From an uncultured bacterium (lineage in GTDB: Bacteria; Verrucomicrobiota; Lentisphaeria; Victivallales; Victivallaceae), in contig CASECL010000180.1 of the NCBI GenBank assembly GCA_949286445.1, forward strand, positions 1 to 8,022: a stretch of 8,022 nt of DNA. Direction: 5' to 3'. Of the stretch, positions 1 to 6,477 are shown piece by piece. The notes under the pieces were generated by a model. That model had not been told where the DNA came from. It saw nothing but the letters and a program-made list of their open reading frames with translations, and searched no databases. Made by a program: the position numbers and the translations under genes. Position 1 is the first letter of the stretch. Each line of letters begins with the position of its first letter.

Positions 1-910
1 CCTGAAGCATGCGTTTTTCAGTACGGATTATCACCTCCGGGGTGCTGAGCTGGAGCAGGTTTTTCAACCGTTTGTTGCGGTTGATCACCCGGCGGTAAAG
101 ATCGTTAAGATCACTGGTGGCAAAACGGCCGCCATCCAGTGGAACTAGTGGGCGCAGATCCGGCGGAATTACCGGGAGAATGGTGAGAATCATCCATTCC
201 GGACGGGAATTGCTGCCAATGAATCCCTCTACCAGACGCAATCTTTTGCCCAGTTTTTTCCGCTGTGCTTTGTTTTTGGTGCTTTCCAGTTCCAGTTCCA
301 ATTCACCCTTGAGCAGGTGCAGGTCGATGCGTTCAAGCAATGTCTTGATCGCCGGCGCACCCATATCTGCCATGAAAGCGTCACCGTAATCCTCATGCGC
401 CTGGCGGTATTCAATTTCCGTCAGCGGCTGACCCATTTTTAACGGGGTATCACCTGGATCGGTAACGATATATTTTTCATAGTAAATGATTTCCTCCAGG
501 GTTTTGGAGGTCAGGTCAAGCATCAAACCGATGCGGCTGGGCATACACTTGAAAAACCAGATGTGAGACACCGGCACTGCAAGTTCAATATGTCCCATCC
601 GTTCACGGCGGACTTTGGAAGTAGTTACTTCCACTCCGCAACGGTCACAGATAACACCTTTATGCTTAACCCGTTTATATTTTCCACAGTTACATTCCCA
701 GTCCCGGGTAGGTCCGAAAATACGCTCGCAGAAAAGACCGCCTTTTTCCGGTTTGAAACTGCGGTAGTTGATGGTCTCCGGATTTTTTACTTCGCCGTGC
801 GACCAGGCGCGAATGACTTCCGGCGACGCCACATTGATCGAAACCGCGTTGAAGCTGTTGGTATCATTTTTGCCCAACAGTTCGTTATAAGCAAAATTAT
901 TGTCTATCAA
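1..910 (-). CDS. rpoC: RNA polymerase beta' subunit, N-terminal 303 codons (partial)
   Basis: Encodes the start of the beta' subunit, which with beta forms the polymerase active-site cleft and clamp; the gene runs off the left edge, so the catalytic NADFDGD region is not seen. I translated the minus strand from a TTG codon at 910-908 and found no stop. Visible landmarks are the N-terminal zinc-binding cysteines C73, C75, C88 and C91 (in a C-N-C...C-D-R-C pattern), the KVRRERMGHIEL block, the PEWMILTILPVIPPDLRPLV block, and the clamp coiled coil region with DLNDLYRRVINRN, which in E. coli contacts sigma factor. The first in-frame ATG is about 94 codons in, beyond the zinc site, so it cannot be the start. 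TTG is supported by GGAGG eight bases upstream. It follows rpoB by 17 nt and is very likely co-transcribed and translationally coupled with it. Identity is secure; the exact start codon slightly less so. Confidence 0.96.
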   Translation of the reverse strand, partial: MIDNNFAYNELLGKNDTNSFNAVSINVASPEVIRAWSHGEVKNPETINYRSFKPEKGGLFCERIFGPTRDWECNCGKYKRVKHKGVICDRCGVEVTTSKVRRERMGHIELAVPVSHIWFFKCMPSRIGLMLDLTSKTLEEIIYYEKYIVTDPGDTPLKMGQPLTEIEYRQAHEDYGDAFMADMGAPAIKTLLERIDLHLLKGELELELESTKNKAQRKKLGKRLRLVEGFIGSNSRPEWMILTILPVIPPDLRPLVPLDGGRFATSDLNDLYRRVINRNKRLKNLLQLSTPEVIIRTEKRMLQ

Positions 911-918
911 GGTAGTAT

Positions 919-923
919 CCTCC
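919..923 (-). promoter_or_regulatory. Shine-Dalgarno site that fixes the TTG start of rpoC
   Basis: GGAGG on the minus strand, eight bases before the TTG codon at 910-908 and immediately after the rpoB stop at 930-928. No ATG or GTG lies in frame nearby, and another in-frame TTG six codons upstream overlaps this site, so this motif decides the start. Confidence 0.75.
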
Positions 924-927
924 AATA

Positions 928-3900
928 TTAATTATCCGAAGTCCTCTTGATCGTCCGGATGTCGAGTCCGAGACTCTGCATTTCCTTCATCAGAACGTTG
1001 AAGGATTCCGGTCTGCCGGCTTCCAGAATGTTCTGACCTTTGACGATCGATTCATAAATGCGTCCGCGGCCGGCGGTATCATCCGACTTGACAGTGAGCA
1101 TTTCCTGCAGGTTGTAAGCCGCACCGTAGGCTTCCAGTGCCCAGACTTCCATTTCTCCGAAACGCTGACCGCCGTGTTGTGCCTTACCGCCCAGAGGCTG
1201 CTGAGTAACCAGTGAGTACGGACCAACGGAACGGGCATGTATCTTATTGGCAACCAGGTGGTCAAGTTTCAGCATGTAAATCACGCCGACCATGACGCGC
1301 TGGTCGAAACGGTTTCCGGTACGGCCATCGTAAAGATCAGTCTTGCCGTCATAAACATAACTGCCGTCCGGCTGCTTGCGGAAGCCCCAGTGGTAATCCA
1401 CGCCGTTTTCCCTGGTATAGGCTTCATTACCTTTCTTCATAAGTTCGACAATATCTTTTTCGCTGATACCGTCGAATACCGGGGTGGCCACCTTGATACC
1501 CAGCATCTTGGCTGCCCAGCCAAGGTGGGTTTCCAGCACCTGTCCCACGTTCATACGTGAAGGCACGCCGAGGGGATTGAGCACGATGTCAACCGGAGTA
1601 CCGTCTTCCATAAAGGGCATGTCTTCCACCGGAACGATCTTGGCAACAATACCTTTGTTTCCGTGCCGTCCGGCCATCTTGTCGCCTACCTGGAGCTTGC
1701 GTTTGCAGCCGACATAAACCTTTACTTTCTTGATCACGCCACCTTCCATATTTTCCGGAGACTCGCTGTTTTCCAGGAAGTTGCGGCGGCGGTTTTCATT
1801 TTCTTCAAACTGGGCGATGAAGGGGGTGATGATCTCGGTAAGCGCATTCTTTACATCACAATCTTCCATTTCCCAGCTGTCGTAATGGGAAGCCAGTTTC
1901 TGCAGCGCGCTCCGGGTAACTTTACGGTTTGCGCTGATCAGTACGGCGTTCTCCTTATCAGATGAACGATCGAAAATGGGGTAGGGCAGCTTCATCCCCA
2001 GAATGGCATCCGCCAGACGGTTGGTCAGATCCTCCTGCAGTTCGGCATATACTTCGCGATATTCATCTTTGTGCAGTTTAGCCTGACGTTTGGCTTCGGA
2101 TTTGCTGGTTACGCTGCGGACGGGATCCTTGGCGTATTCAACGCGGATATCCATTACGATACCGCCTTTACCGCTGCCGACCACCAGACTGGAATCCTTG
2201 ACATCTGCTGCCTTTTCACCGAAAATTGCCCGCAACAGACGTTCTTCCGGAGCCAGTTCGGTTTCACTCTTGGGCGTGATTTTTCCGATCAGGATGTCAC
2301 CGGGCTTGACTTCTGAACCCTCGCAGACAATACCACGGCTGTCCAGATTGCGCAGTGCTTCCTCGCTGACATTGGGTATATCTCGGGTGATTTCTTCCGG
2401 ACCGAGTTTGGTTTCCCGGCTGGTAATTTCAAATTCTTCAATATGAACGCTGGTGTAAACGTCTTCTTTCACCAGTCTTTCGCTTACCACAATAGCGTCT
2501 TCGAAGTTGTATCCGCACCAGGACATGAATGCCACGGTAACGTTACGGCCGAGGGCGAGTTCACCACCCTGGGTTGACACTCCGTCTGCCAGCACATCAC
2601 CGGCGGATACCTTGTCTCCGCTGTGAACAATAGGCCGCTGATTTACGCAACTTCCGGCGTTGCTGCGCAGGAATTTACTTAAACGGTAGGTTACCGGAGC
2701 CGTATCTTCGCTTTCTTCCGGCACTTTTCCATCGGAAGTAACCGTAATTTCAGTGGAAGAAACCTTGGCAACAATACCGTCTTTCTTGGCGCAGACCACA
2801 GCTCTGGAGTCCTTGGCGATGCGCTCTTCCAGTCCGGTACCGACCCGGGGGGAGTCTGTAACCAGCAAAGGCACGGCCTGACGCTGCATGTTTGATCCCA
2901 TCAAAGCGCGGTTTGCGTCGTCGTGTTCCAGAAAGGGGATCAATCCGGCGGCGGCACTGACCAGCTGTTTGGGGGAAACGTCCATGTATTGAACTTCTTC
3001 CCGGGGATGTTCCCCGGATTCGCCGCGGTAACGGCTCATGACCACGGGGCGGATGAAGTGTCCTTCTTCGTCCAGCGGCGCATTGGCCTGGGCGATGACA
3101 AACTGTTCCTCCTGATCCGCGGTAAGATAATCAATCTGCTCGGTTACTCTGCCGTCAACCACCCGGCGGTAAGGAGTTTCCATAAAGCCGTAATGGTCAA
3201 TAATGGCATAGAGCGAAAGAGAGGAAATAAGTCCGATATTGGGACCTTCCGGAGTCTCAATCGGGCATATACGGCCGTAGTGGCTGGAGTGAACGTCGCG
3301 GACATCAAATCCTGCCCGGTCACGGCTGAGACCGCCGGGACCCAGCGCACTCAAACGCCGTTTATTGGTAAGTTCGCTCAATGGGTTGATCTGATCCATG
3401 AACTGGGAAAGCTGACTGCGGGCAAAGAAGTCCCGGATAACCCCGGCAAAAGCCTTGGGATTGATAAGTTTTCCCGGAGTGAGCGAAGCATCTTCCGTAT
3501 TGTTGAAAAGTGTCATGCGTTCTTTGACCAGTCTTTCAGTCCGGAGCAACCCGCCGCGGCACTGGTTCTGGAGCAATTCACCTACGGTACGCACCCGGCG
3601 GTTGCCCAGGTGGTCAATATCGTCTGCCTTGCCGCCGGTGTGGCGGAGGTGGATAAGCATTTTGGTCGCGGCCATCAGGTCATCCGGAGTCAAAGTGCGG
3701 CGGGTGAGGGGAATATCCAACCCCAGCCGTTCATTGAGTTTATAGCGGCCGACTGCGCCGAGGTCATACCGGCGGTTGTCAAAGAAGAGCCGGCTGATAA
3801 GCTGCTTGGCGTTATTGACATTGGTGGGATCGCCGGGACGCATACGGCGGTAAATTTCCTTCAAAGCCTCATCAGCATTGCGTGAAGGATCCTTAAGCAT

Positions 3901-4752
3901 ACAGTTGATAATGTAATTGTCCCCGTCGGGAATGTAAGCAAGTTCAATTTCCCGGATATTATTTTCCTGCAGAGCTTTGAGATGATTTTCAGTCAGCTGT
4001 GCAAGTTCGGGGATGATCACCACGTCATTTTCCAGAGTGATATGATCTACCGTGTAGTAACCGGTCAGATCCTTGGTTTTCAGCAAGGAAGAAACCGAGT
4101 AACTTTTAACTGAATGCAGCTGGGAAAGAATATCTTTATTGCTTTCGTAGCCGATGGCGCGGAGGAAGGTGGTTATGTAGAATTTCCGGCGGCGGCGGCG
4201 GCGGTCAAGATAAATACTGATCAGATCGCTGGTGTCAAACTGAACGTCCATCCAGGATCCGCGGTCCGGAATTACCCGGTATGAATAGAGGGTACGTCCG
4301 GAGCTGTGCCGGGTTTTTTCAAAACAGATACCGGGCGAACGGTGGAGCTGACTGATGATGACACGTTCAGCACCATTGATTACGAATGTACCCTGTTCGG
4401 TCATAAGCGGCATATCGCCCATATAGACCCGTTCGGGGATTTCCACGCCTCTGGCATGGAGCACGAAGTCAACGTAGAGCGGCACTTCATAAATTTTGCC
4501 GTCTTTGATGCAGTCGATTACATCATTTTTGGGTTCGCCCAGGGTGTAGGAGACAAATTCAAGCGAAAGCTGCCCATCGTAGTTCTCAATGGGGAAGATT
4601 TCGTTGAAAACTTCCTGCAGTCCCTGATTTTTACGTTCCGAAGGCGGAACGTCTTTCTGCAGGAAGTCCCGGTAGGAGTCGAGCTGAAGACCGATCAGGT
4701 CCGGGATCGCCAGGACGTCCTTGAGTTTGCCGAAATTGATCCGTTTTGCCAT
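928..4752 (-). CDS. rpoB: RNA polymerase beta subunit
   Basis: Beta subunit of RNA polymerase, 1274 aa from the chosen ATG (E. coli 1342 aa). It forms one side of the active-site cleft and the rifampicin pocket. Landmarks in order: N-terminal protrusion/lobe with the MTEQGTFVINGAERVIISQL block; a six-Arg run at residues 184-189; rifampicin region about 446-470 followed by HYGRICPIETPEGPNIGLI; NFED with E751/D752 (E. coli E813/D814); GDKMAGRHGNKG with K1025 and K1033 (E. coli K1065, K1073); and the C-terminal GGKAQHGGQRFGEME region around 1185-1205 that joins the clamp. A beta-specific insertion precedes the GDKMAGRHGNKG block. The start at 4752 is chosen because GAGGAA lies six bases upstream; an in-frame TTG at 4779 has no such site. 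The gene sits 774 nt after rplL and 17 nt before rpoC. Two rifampicin-pocket positions differ from E. coli (I455, N463). No frameshift was seen. Confidence 0.99.
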   Translation of the reverse strand: MAKRINFGKLKDVLAIPDLIGLQLDSYRDFLQKDVPPSERKNQGLQEVFNEIFPIENYDGQLSLEFVSYTLGEPKNDVIDCIKDGKIYEVPLYVDFVLHARGVEIPERVYMGDMPLMTEQGTFVINGAERVIISQLHRSPGICFEKTRHSSGRTLYSYRVIPDRGSWMDVQFDTSDLISIYLDRRRRRRKFYITTFLRAIGYESNKDILSQLHSVKSYSVSSLLKTKDLTGYYTVDHITLENDVVIIPELAQLTENHLKALQENNIREIELAYIPDGDNYIINCMLKDPSRNADEALKEIYRRMRPGDPTNVNNAKQLISRLFFDNRRYDLGAVGRYKLNERLGLDIPLTRRTLTPDDLMAATKMLIHLRHTGGKADDIDHLGNRRVRTVGELLQNQCRGGLLRTERLVKERMTLFNNTEDASLTPGKLINPKAFAGVIRDFFARSQLSQFMDQINPLSELTNKRRLSALGPGGLSRDRAGFDVRDVHSSHYGRICPIETPEGPNIGLISSLSLYAIIDHYGFMETPYRRVVDGRVTEQIDYLTADQEEQFVIAQANAPLDEEGHFIRPVVMSRYRGESGEHPREEVQYMDVSPKQLVSAAAGLIPFLEHDDANRALMGSNMQRQAVPLLVTDSPRVGTGLEERIAKDSRAVVCAKKDGIVAKVSSTEITVTSDGKVPEESEDTAPVTYRLSKFLRSNAGSCVNQRPIVHSGDKVSAGDVLADGVSTQGGELALGRNVTVAFMSWCGYNFEDAIVVSERLVKEDVYTSVHIEEFEITSRETKLGPEEITRDIPNVSEEALRNLDSRGIVCEGSEVKPGDILIGKITPKSETELAPEERLLRAIFGEKAADVKDSSLVVGSGKGGIVMDIRVEYAKDPVRSVTSKSEAKRQAKLHKDEYREVYAELQEDLTNRLADAILGMKLPYPIFDRSSDKENAVLISANRKVTRSALQKLASHYDSWEMEDCDVKNALTEIITPFIAQFEENENRRRNFLENSESPENMEGGVIKKVKVYVGCKRKLQVGDKMAGRHGNKGIVAKIVPVEDMPFMEDGTPVDIVLNPLGVPSRMNVGQVLETHLGWAAKMLGIKVATPVFDGISEKDIVELMKKGNEAYTRENGVDYHWGFRKQPDGSYVYDGKTDLYDGRTGNRFDQRVMVGVIYMLKLDHLVANKIHARSVGPYSLVTQQPLGGKAQHGGQRFGEMEVWALEAYGAAYNLQEMLTVKSDDTAGRGRIYESIVKGQNILEAGRPESFNVLMKEMQSLGLDIRTIKRTSDN

Positions 4753-4758
4753 AAACAT

Positions 4759-4764
4759 TTCCTC
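4759..4764 (-). promoter_or_regulatory. Shine-Dalgarno site of rpoB
   Basis: GAGGAA on the minus strand with a six-base spacer to ATG at 4752. It favours the MAKRINF start over the in-frame ATG at 4758 (which would touch the motif) and the TTG at 4779. Confidence 0.7.
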
Positions 4765-4803
4765 ATTTTGGTGCTTCAAAAAACAATGGTCATGACACGG
4801 GAA

Positions 4804-4844
4804 AAACGGTAAAAAGATCCTTGTTCCGTCGCTTTTTACGGTTT
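4804..4844 (-). promoter_or_regulatory. Stem-loop about 50 nt upstream of the rpoB start
   Basis: Arms 4804-4816 and 4832-4844 (13 positions with a single C-C mismatch on the minus strand) enclose a 15-nt loop. The inner eight pairs, GTAAAAAG with CTTTTTAC, are perfect. Only a short T stretch (TTC) follows the stem, so it is not a strong terminator. It lies within the presumed rpoB leader, where it could act as an attenuator, an RNA-processing site or a regulator of translation; function is inferred. Confidence 0.45.
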
Positions 4845-4885
4845 AGCGTTTTCCCGCCGCGGGACACAGACAAGCTGTAAAATTA

Positions 4886-4918
4886 CCAGAGCAGGCGGTT
4901 TTTTCTCCCCTCTTCTGG
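4886..4918 (-). promoter_or_regulatory. Interrupted stem-loop in the rpoB leader
   Basis: On the minus strand CCAGA (4918-4914) pairs with TCTGG (4890-4886), then a 2x2 internal loop (AG against GC), then AGG pairs with CCT. The apical loop is A-rich. The symmetrical internal loop resembles structured leaders, but no known family was recognised. Confidence 0.3.
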
Positions 4919-5024
4919 CATTTCCTGTTACTATGTCCGGAAAATTCCCGGAATGAAAAAATCCGGCAATCTCTCCAGACACTCCTGTCCCGTCTTATGT
5001 GATAACGTCTGCAACCGATTCCGC

Positions 5025-5048
5025 AACGGACAAAAAACCACATCCGTC
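5025..5048 (-). repeat. Hairpin with conserved 12-nt loop, copy B
   Basis: On the minus strand the loop TGTGGTTTTTTG (5042-5031) is closed by the stem GACGGA/TCCGTT, of which five pairs are Watson-Crick and the outermost is a G-U pair. The same loop occurs at 5233-5244 on a stem of different sequence. The shared direct repeat is GATGTGGTTTTTTGTC (5044-5029). No known RNA family was recognised. Confidence 0.5.
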
Positions 5049-5122
5049 AGTGCGATCTGTACGGGGAAAAAAGCACCCCCGAACCTTTAGAATCAGTCCG
5101 TCTGCCCAAATGAACATTGGAA

Positions 5123-5128
5123 ATTATA
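5123..5128 (-). promoter_or_regulatory. Candidate -10 element for an internal rpoB promoter
   Basis: A perfect TATAAT on the minus strand, about 370 nt upstream of rpoB. At 16-18 nt spacing the -35 position reads CGAGTT, CCGAGT or TCCGAG, none a good match, and there is no TG extension. It is the best -10 match I found in the spacer, but the call is weak. Confidence 0.2.
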
Positions 5129-5148
5129 AATCCCACAGGTGGAAAACT

Positions 5149-5165
5149 CGGAAAAATCTTTTCCG
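5149..5165. repeat. Short perfect inverted repeat
   Basis: CGGAAAA (5149-5155) and TTTTCCG (5159-5165) form seven perfect pairs around a three-base loop. It lies just upstream, on the operon strand, of the candidate -10 element at 5128-5123. It is not followed by a T-run in either direction. Confidence 0.4.
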
Positions 5166-5224
5166 TCACACCCTGTATTTACCTGGCACATCAGGCAGAC
5201 TTTTTGAAATTATGTATTCTCTAT

Positions 5225-5252
5225 CGGAGAGACAAAAAACCACATCTCCCCG
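5225..5252 (-). repeat. Hairpin with conserved 12-nt loop, copy A
   Basis: On the minus strand the loop TGTGGTTTTTTG (5244-5233) is closed by the eight-pair stem CGGGGAGA/TCTCTCCG, containing one G-U pair. The same position on the plus strand would be an A-C mismatch, so the structure fits the operon transcript better. The loop matches copy B exactly, about 200 nt downstream, while the stems differ. Confidence 0.5.
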
Positions 5253-5398
5253 ACAGAAAACGCTCAATTCCGATCCGGCCGGTTAATATTATCCGGCTGA
5301 ACCCCGCCGTTCGCAGTTTGAATTTTTCCTGATATTGCAGCTGAATTCACTCTGCAAAAACATCATGTTCCGGCAAAATATAACGGCTTCCGAAACAT

Positions 5399-5453
5399 AA
5401 AAAGTTAAAGACACGAAAGCACGGCGAAACAGAAATTATCCAGTTTCACCGTG
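5399..5453 (-). terminator. Second stem-loop after rplL, followed by a T-rich tail (attenuator candidate)
   Basis: On the minus strand CACGGTGAAAC (5453-5443) pairs with GTTTCGCCGTG (5430-5420): eleven pairs including one G-U, with a 12-nt loop. A T-rich tail with interruptions (5419-5399, ending TTTTT) follows. This suggests a leaky rho-independent terminator or attenuator between rplL and rpoB; the tail is not a clean U-run, so readthrough into rpoB is expected. Confidence 0.4.
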
Positions 5454-5468
5454 ACATACCGTTGAAAT

Positions 5469-5503
5469 ACGGCGGAAAAATCAGTTTTGAAATTTTCCGC
5501 CGT
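5469..5503 (-). promoter_or_regulatory. First stem-loop after rplL (processing or attenuation site candidate)
   Basis: Arms 5469-5479 and 5493-5503 pair perfectly over eleven bases (ACGGCGGAAAA with TTTTCCGCCGT) around a 13-nt loop, starting 23 nt after the rplL stop. No T-run follows on either strand, so it is not a classic terminator. It could protect the 3' end of the rplL message or serve as an RNase III site, as in the E. coli rplL-rpoB spacer; this role is inferred by position. Confidence 0.45.
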
Positions 5504-5526
5504 GTTTCTACGCCGAATGAAGTTAA

Positions 5527-5919
5527 TTACTTCAATTCGACTTTGGCACCGGCTCCTTCGAGCTGAGCCTTGATCTTTTCGGCTTCTTCCTTGCTGACGC
5601 CTTCCTTCAGCGGCTTCGGAGCACCTTCGACCAGGTCTTTGGCTTCCTTCAGGCCGAGTCCGGTAATGGCGCGGACTTCCTTGATCACGCCGATCTTGTT
5701 GTCGCCAAAAGAGGCCAACACGACCGTGAAATCGGTTTTTTCTTCGGCCGGAGCGGCAGCGGCACCGGCGGCGGGAGCAGCGGCAACCGCGACCGGGGCG
5801 GCGGCGCTGACACCGAGACGCTCTTCAAGAGCTTTGACCAGCTTGGAGAGCTCGAGAACGGTCATGTTCTCAACGTAAGAAATAAATTCTTCCATCTGTT
5901 TTGAAACTTCTTCGGACAT
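5527..5919 (-). CDS. rplL: 50S ribosomal protein L7/L12
   Basis: L12 is the multi-copy, mobile stalk protein that recruits and stimulates the translational GTPases (EF-Tu, EF-G, IF2). The 130-aa product has the family's three parts: an N-terminal dimerisation and L10-binding helix region (about 1-37), an Ala/Pro-rich flexible hinge (about 38-58), and the globular factor-binding domain (about 60-130) with the conserved GLGLKEAKDLVEGAPKPLKEG segment. Length is close to the usual 120-130. ATG at 5919 is preceded by GGAGG six bases away. It lies 33 nt after rplJ. A strong Shine-Dalgarno fits the need for several L12 copies per L10. Two stem-loops follow the stop codon, which suggests that expression is separated here from rpoBC. 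Confidence 0.98.
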   Translation of the reverse strand: MSEEVSKQMEEFISYVENMTVLELSKLVKALEERLGVSAAAPVAVAAAPAAGAAAAPAEEKTDFTVVLASFGDNKIGVIKEVRAITGLGLKEAKDLVEGAPKPLKEGVSKEEAEKIKAQLEGAGAKVELK

Positions 5920-5925
5920 TTAATG

Positions 5926-5930
5926 CCTCC
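5926..5930 (-). promoter_or_regulatory. Strong Shine-Dalgarno site of rplL
   Basis: GGAGG on the minus strand, six bases before the rplL ATG. It is a better match than the sites of rplK and rplJ, consistent with the higher synthesis rate of L12. Confidence 0.65.
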
Positions 5931-5952
5931 ATTATTTTTATGTTGTGTTGAG

Positions 5953-6477
5953 TTATTTTTCCAACTTGTCTTTATACGCGTTGAGCACATTCAGGATGCT
6001 CGCAGCCTTGGCGTTGAGTACGCTGACCAGGTTGCGGGACGGAGCCTGCAACACACCAAGCAGCATAGCCTGAAGAACGGCTTTGCTCGGCAATCCGGCG
6101 ATATCTTTGACTGCATCAGCAGAAAGAACGCTGTTTTCCAAGTATCCGGCCTTGGGTGCCATTGCCTCGTTTTTCTTGCCGAATTCGACAATGATCTTGG
6201 CCACGGCTCCGGCATCACCTTTACCGCAGATGATTGCGGTACCGCCGGAAAGCGGCAGATTGGCCAACTCTTCGGATTCGAGCAGTACGCTTGCCTTGCG
6301 GATGAGCGTATTCTTGAATACGTGGCAGACTGCACCCTGTTTATCCAAATCGGCACGCAGTGAAGACAGTGCCGAAACTTTCAGCCCGGTATAGGAAACG
6401 AAATAGACATAATCCGCCTCTTTAATAAGGGCGGCAATCTGTTTTACCAGATGCTCATTATAGTGTCCCTGTTTCAT
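5953..6477 (-). CDS. rplJ: 50S ribosomal protein L10
   Basis: L10 anchors the L12 dimers to the ribosome and, with L11, binds 23S rRNA at the GTPase centre. The 174-aa product (E. coli 165) shows the N-terminal rRNA-binding domain, with YVYFVSYTGLKVSALSSLRADL and the KNTLIRKA motif, the central segment with PLSGGTAIICGKGDAGAVAKII, and a C-terminal helix (about 130-174) of the kind that carries L12 dimers. The usual Arg of the YRGL motif is Thr here (SYTGL). The ATG at 6477 overlaps the rplA stop by four bases (ATGA), with a GAGG motif five bases upstream, so it is probably translated by coupling to rplA. In many bacteria L10-L12 represses its own operon through a leader before rplJ; no such leader can fit here. 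Confidence 0.97.
   Translation of the reverse strand: MKQGHYNEHLVKQIAALIKEADYVYFVSYTGLKVSALSSLRADLDKQGAVCHVFKNTLIRKASVLLESEELANLPLSGGTAIICGKGDAGAVAKIIVEFGKKNEAMAPKAGYLENSVLSADAVKDIAGLPSKAVLQAMLLGVLQAPSRNLVSVLNAKAASILNVLNAYKDKLEK

Larger units (their letters stand above)
4753..5526. other. Long rplL-rpoB spacer without a convincing gene, rich in stem-loops
   Basis: A 774-nt stretch between the rplL stop and the rpoB start. The open frames in it (minus 5043-4843, plus 4999-5286 and 5117-5332) show no family resemblance, no good ribosome binding site and odd composition, so I do not call them genes. No tRNA or other known RNA was recognised. On the operon strand it contains at least seven inverted repeats, listed separately, and one 16-bp direct repeat. 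In E. coli the equivalent spacer is about 320 nt and holds an attenuator and an RNase III site; here a similar role is inferred, not shown. Confidence 0.7.

Noticed and set aside
563..931. Plus-strand open frame opposite the start of rpoC
   Set aside because: It covers the rpoC zinc-binding region on the other strand and has no recognisable domain.
2923..3885. Long plus-strand open frame (320 codons) opposite rpoB
   Set aside because: It is fully antisense to conserved rpoB sequence, has no family resemblance, and arises from the codon bias of the gene on the other strand.
4753..4779. Nine-codon N-terminal extension of RpoB starting at TTG (4779)
   Set aside because: The ATG at 4752 has a well-spaced GAGGAA and gives the standard MAKR-type start; the extension contains that ribosome site.
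4306..4812. Plus-strand open frame opposite the rpoB N-terminus
   Set aside because: Antisense shadow of rpoB extending into the spacer; no homology or ribosome site.
4843..5043. 66-codon minus-strand frame in the rplL-rpoB spacer
   Set aside because: Cys/Arg-rich with no family pattern, and its start lies inside the repeated hairpin loop; most likely chance.
5041..5100. tRNA-like GGTTCGGGGG on the minus strand
   Set aside because: No acceptor stem, D arm or proper T-arm around it; it is a simple CGGGG/CCCCG stem with an A/T-rich loop.
4999..5332. Two overlapping plus-strand frames in the spacer
   Set aside because: No ribosome binding site or recognisable sequence, and they run against the operon through structured non-coding DNA.
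5745..5812. GC-rich GCG/GCC-type repeats
   Set aside because: They are the Ala/Pro hinge codons of rplL, normal for the family.
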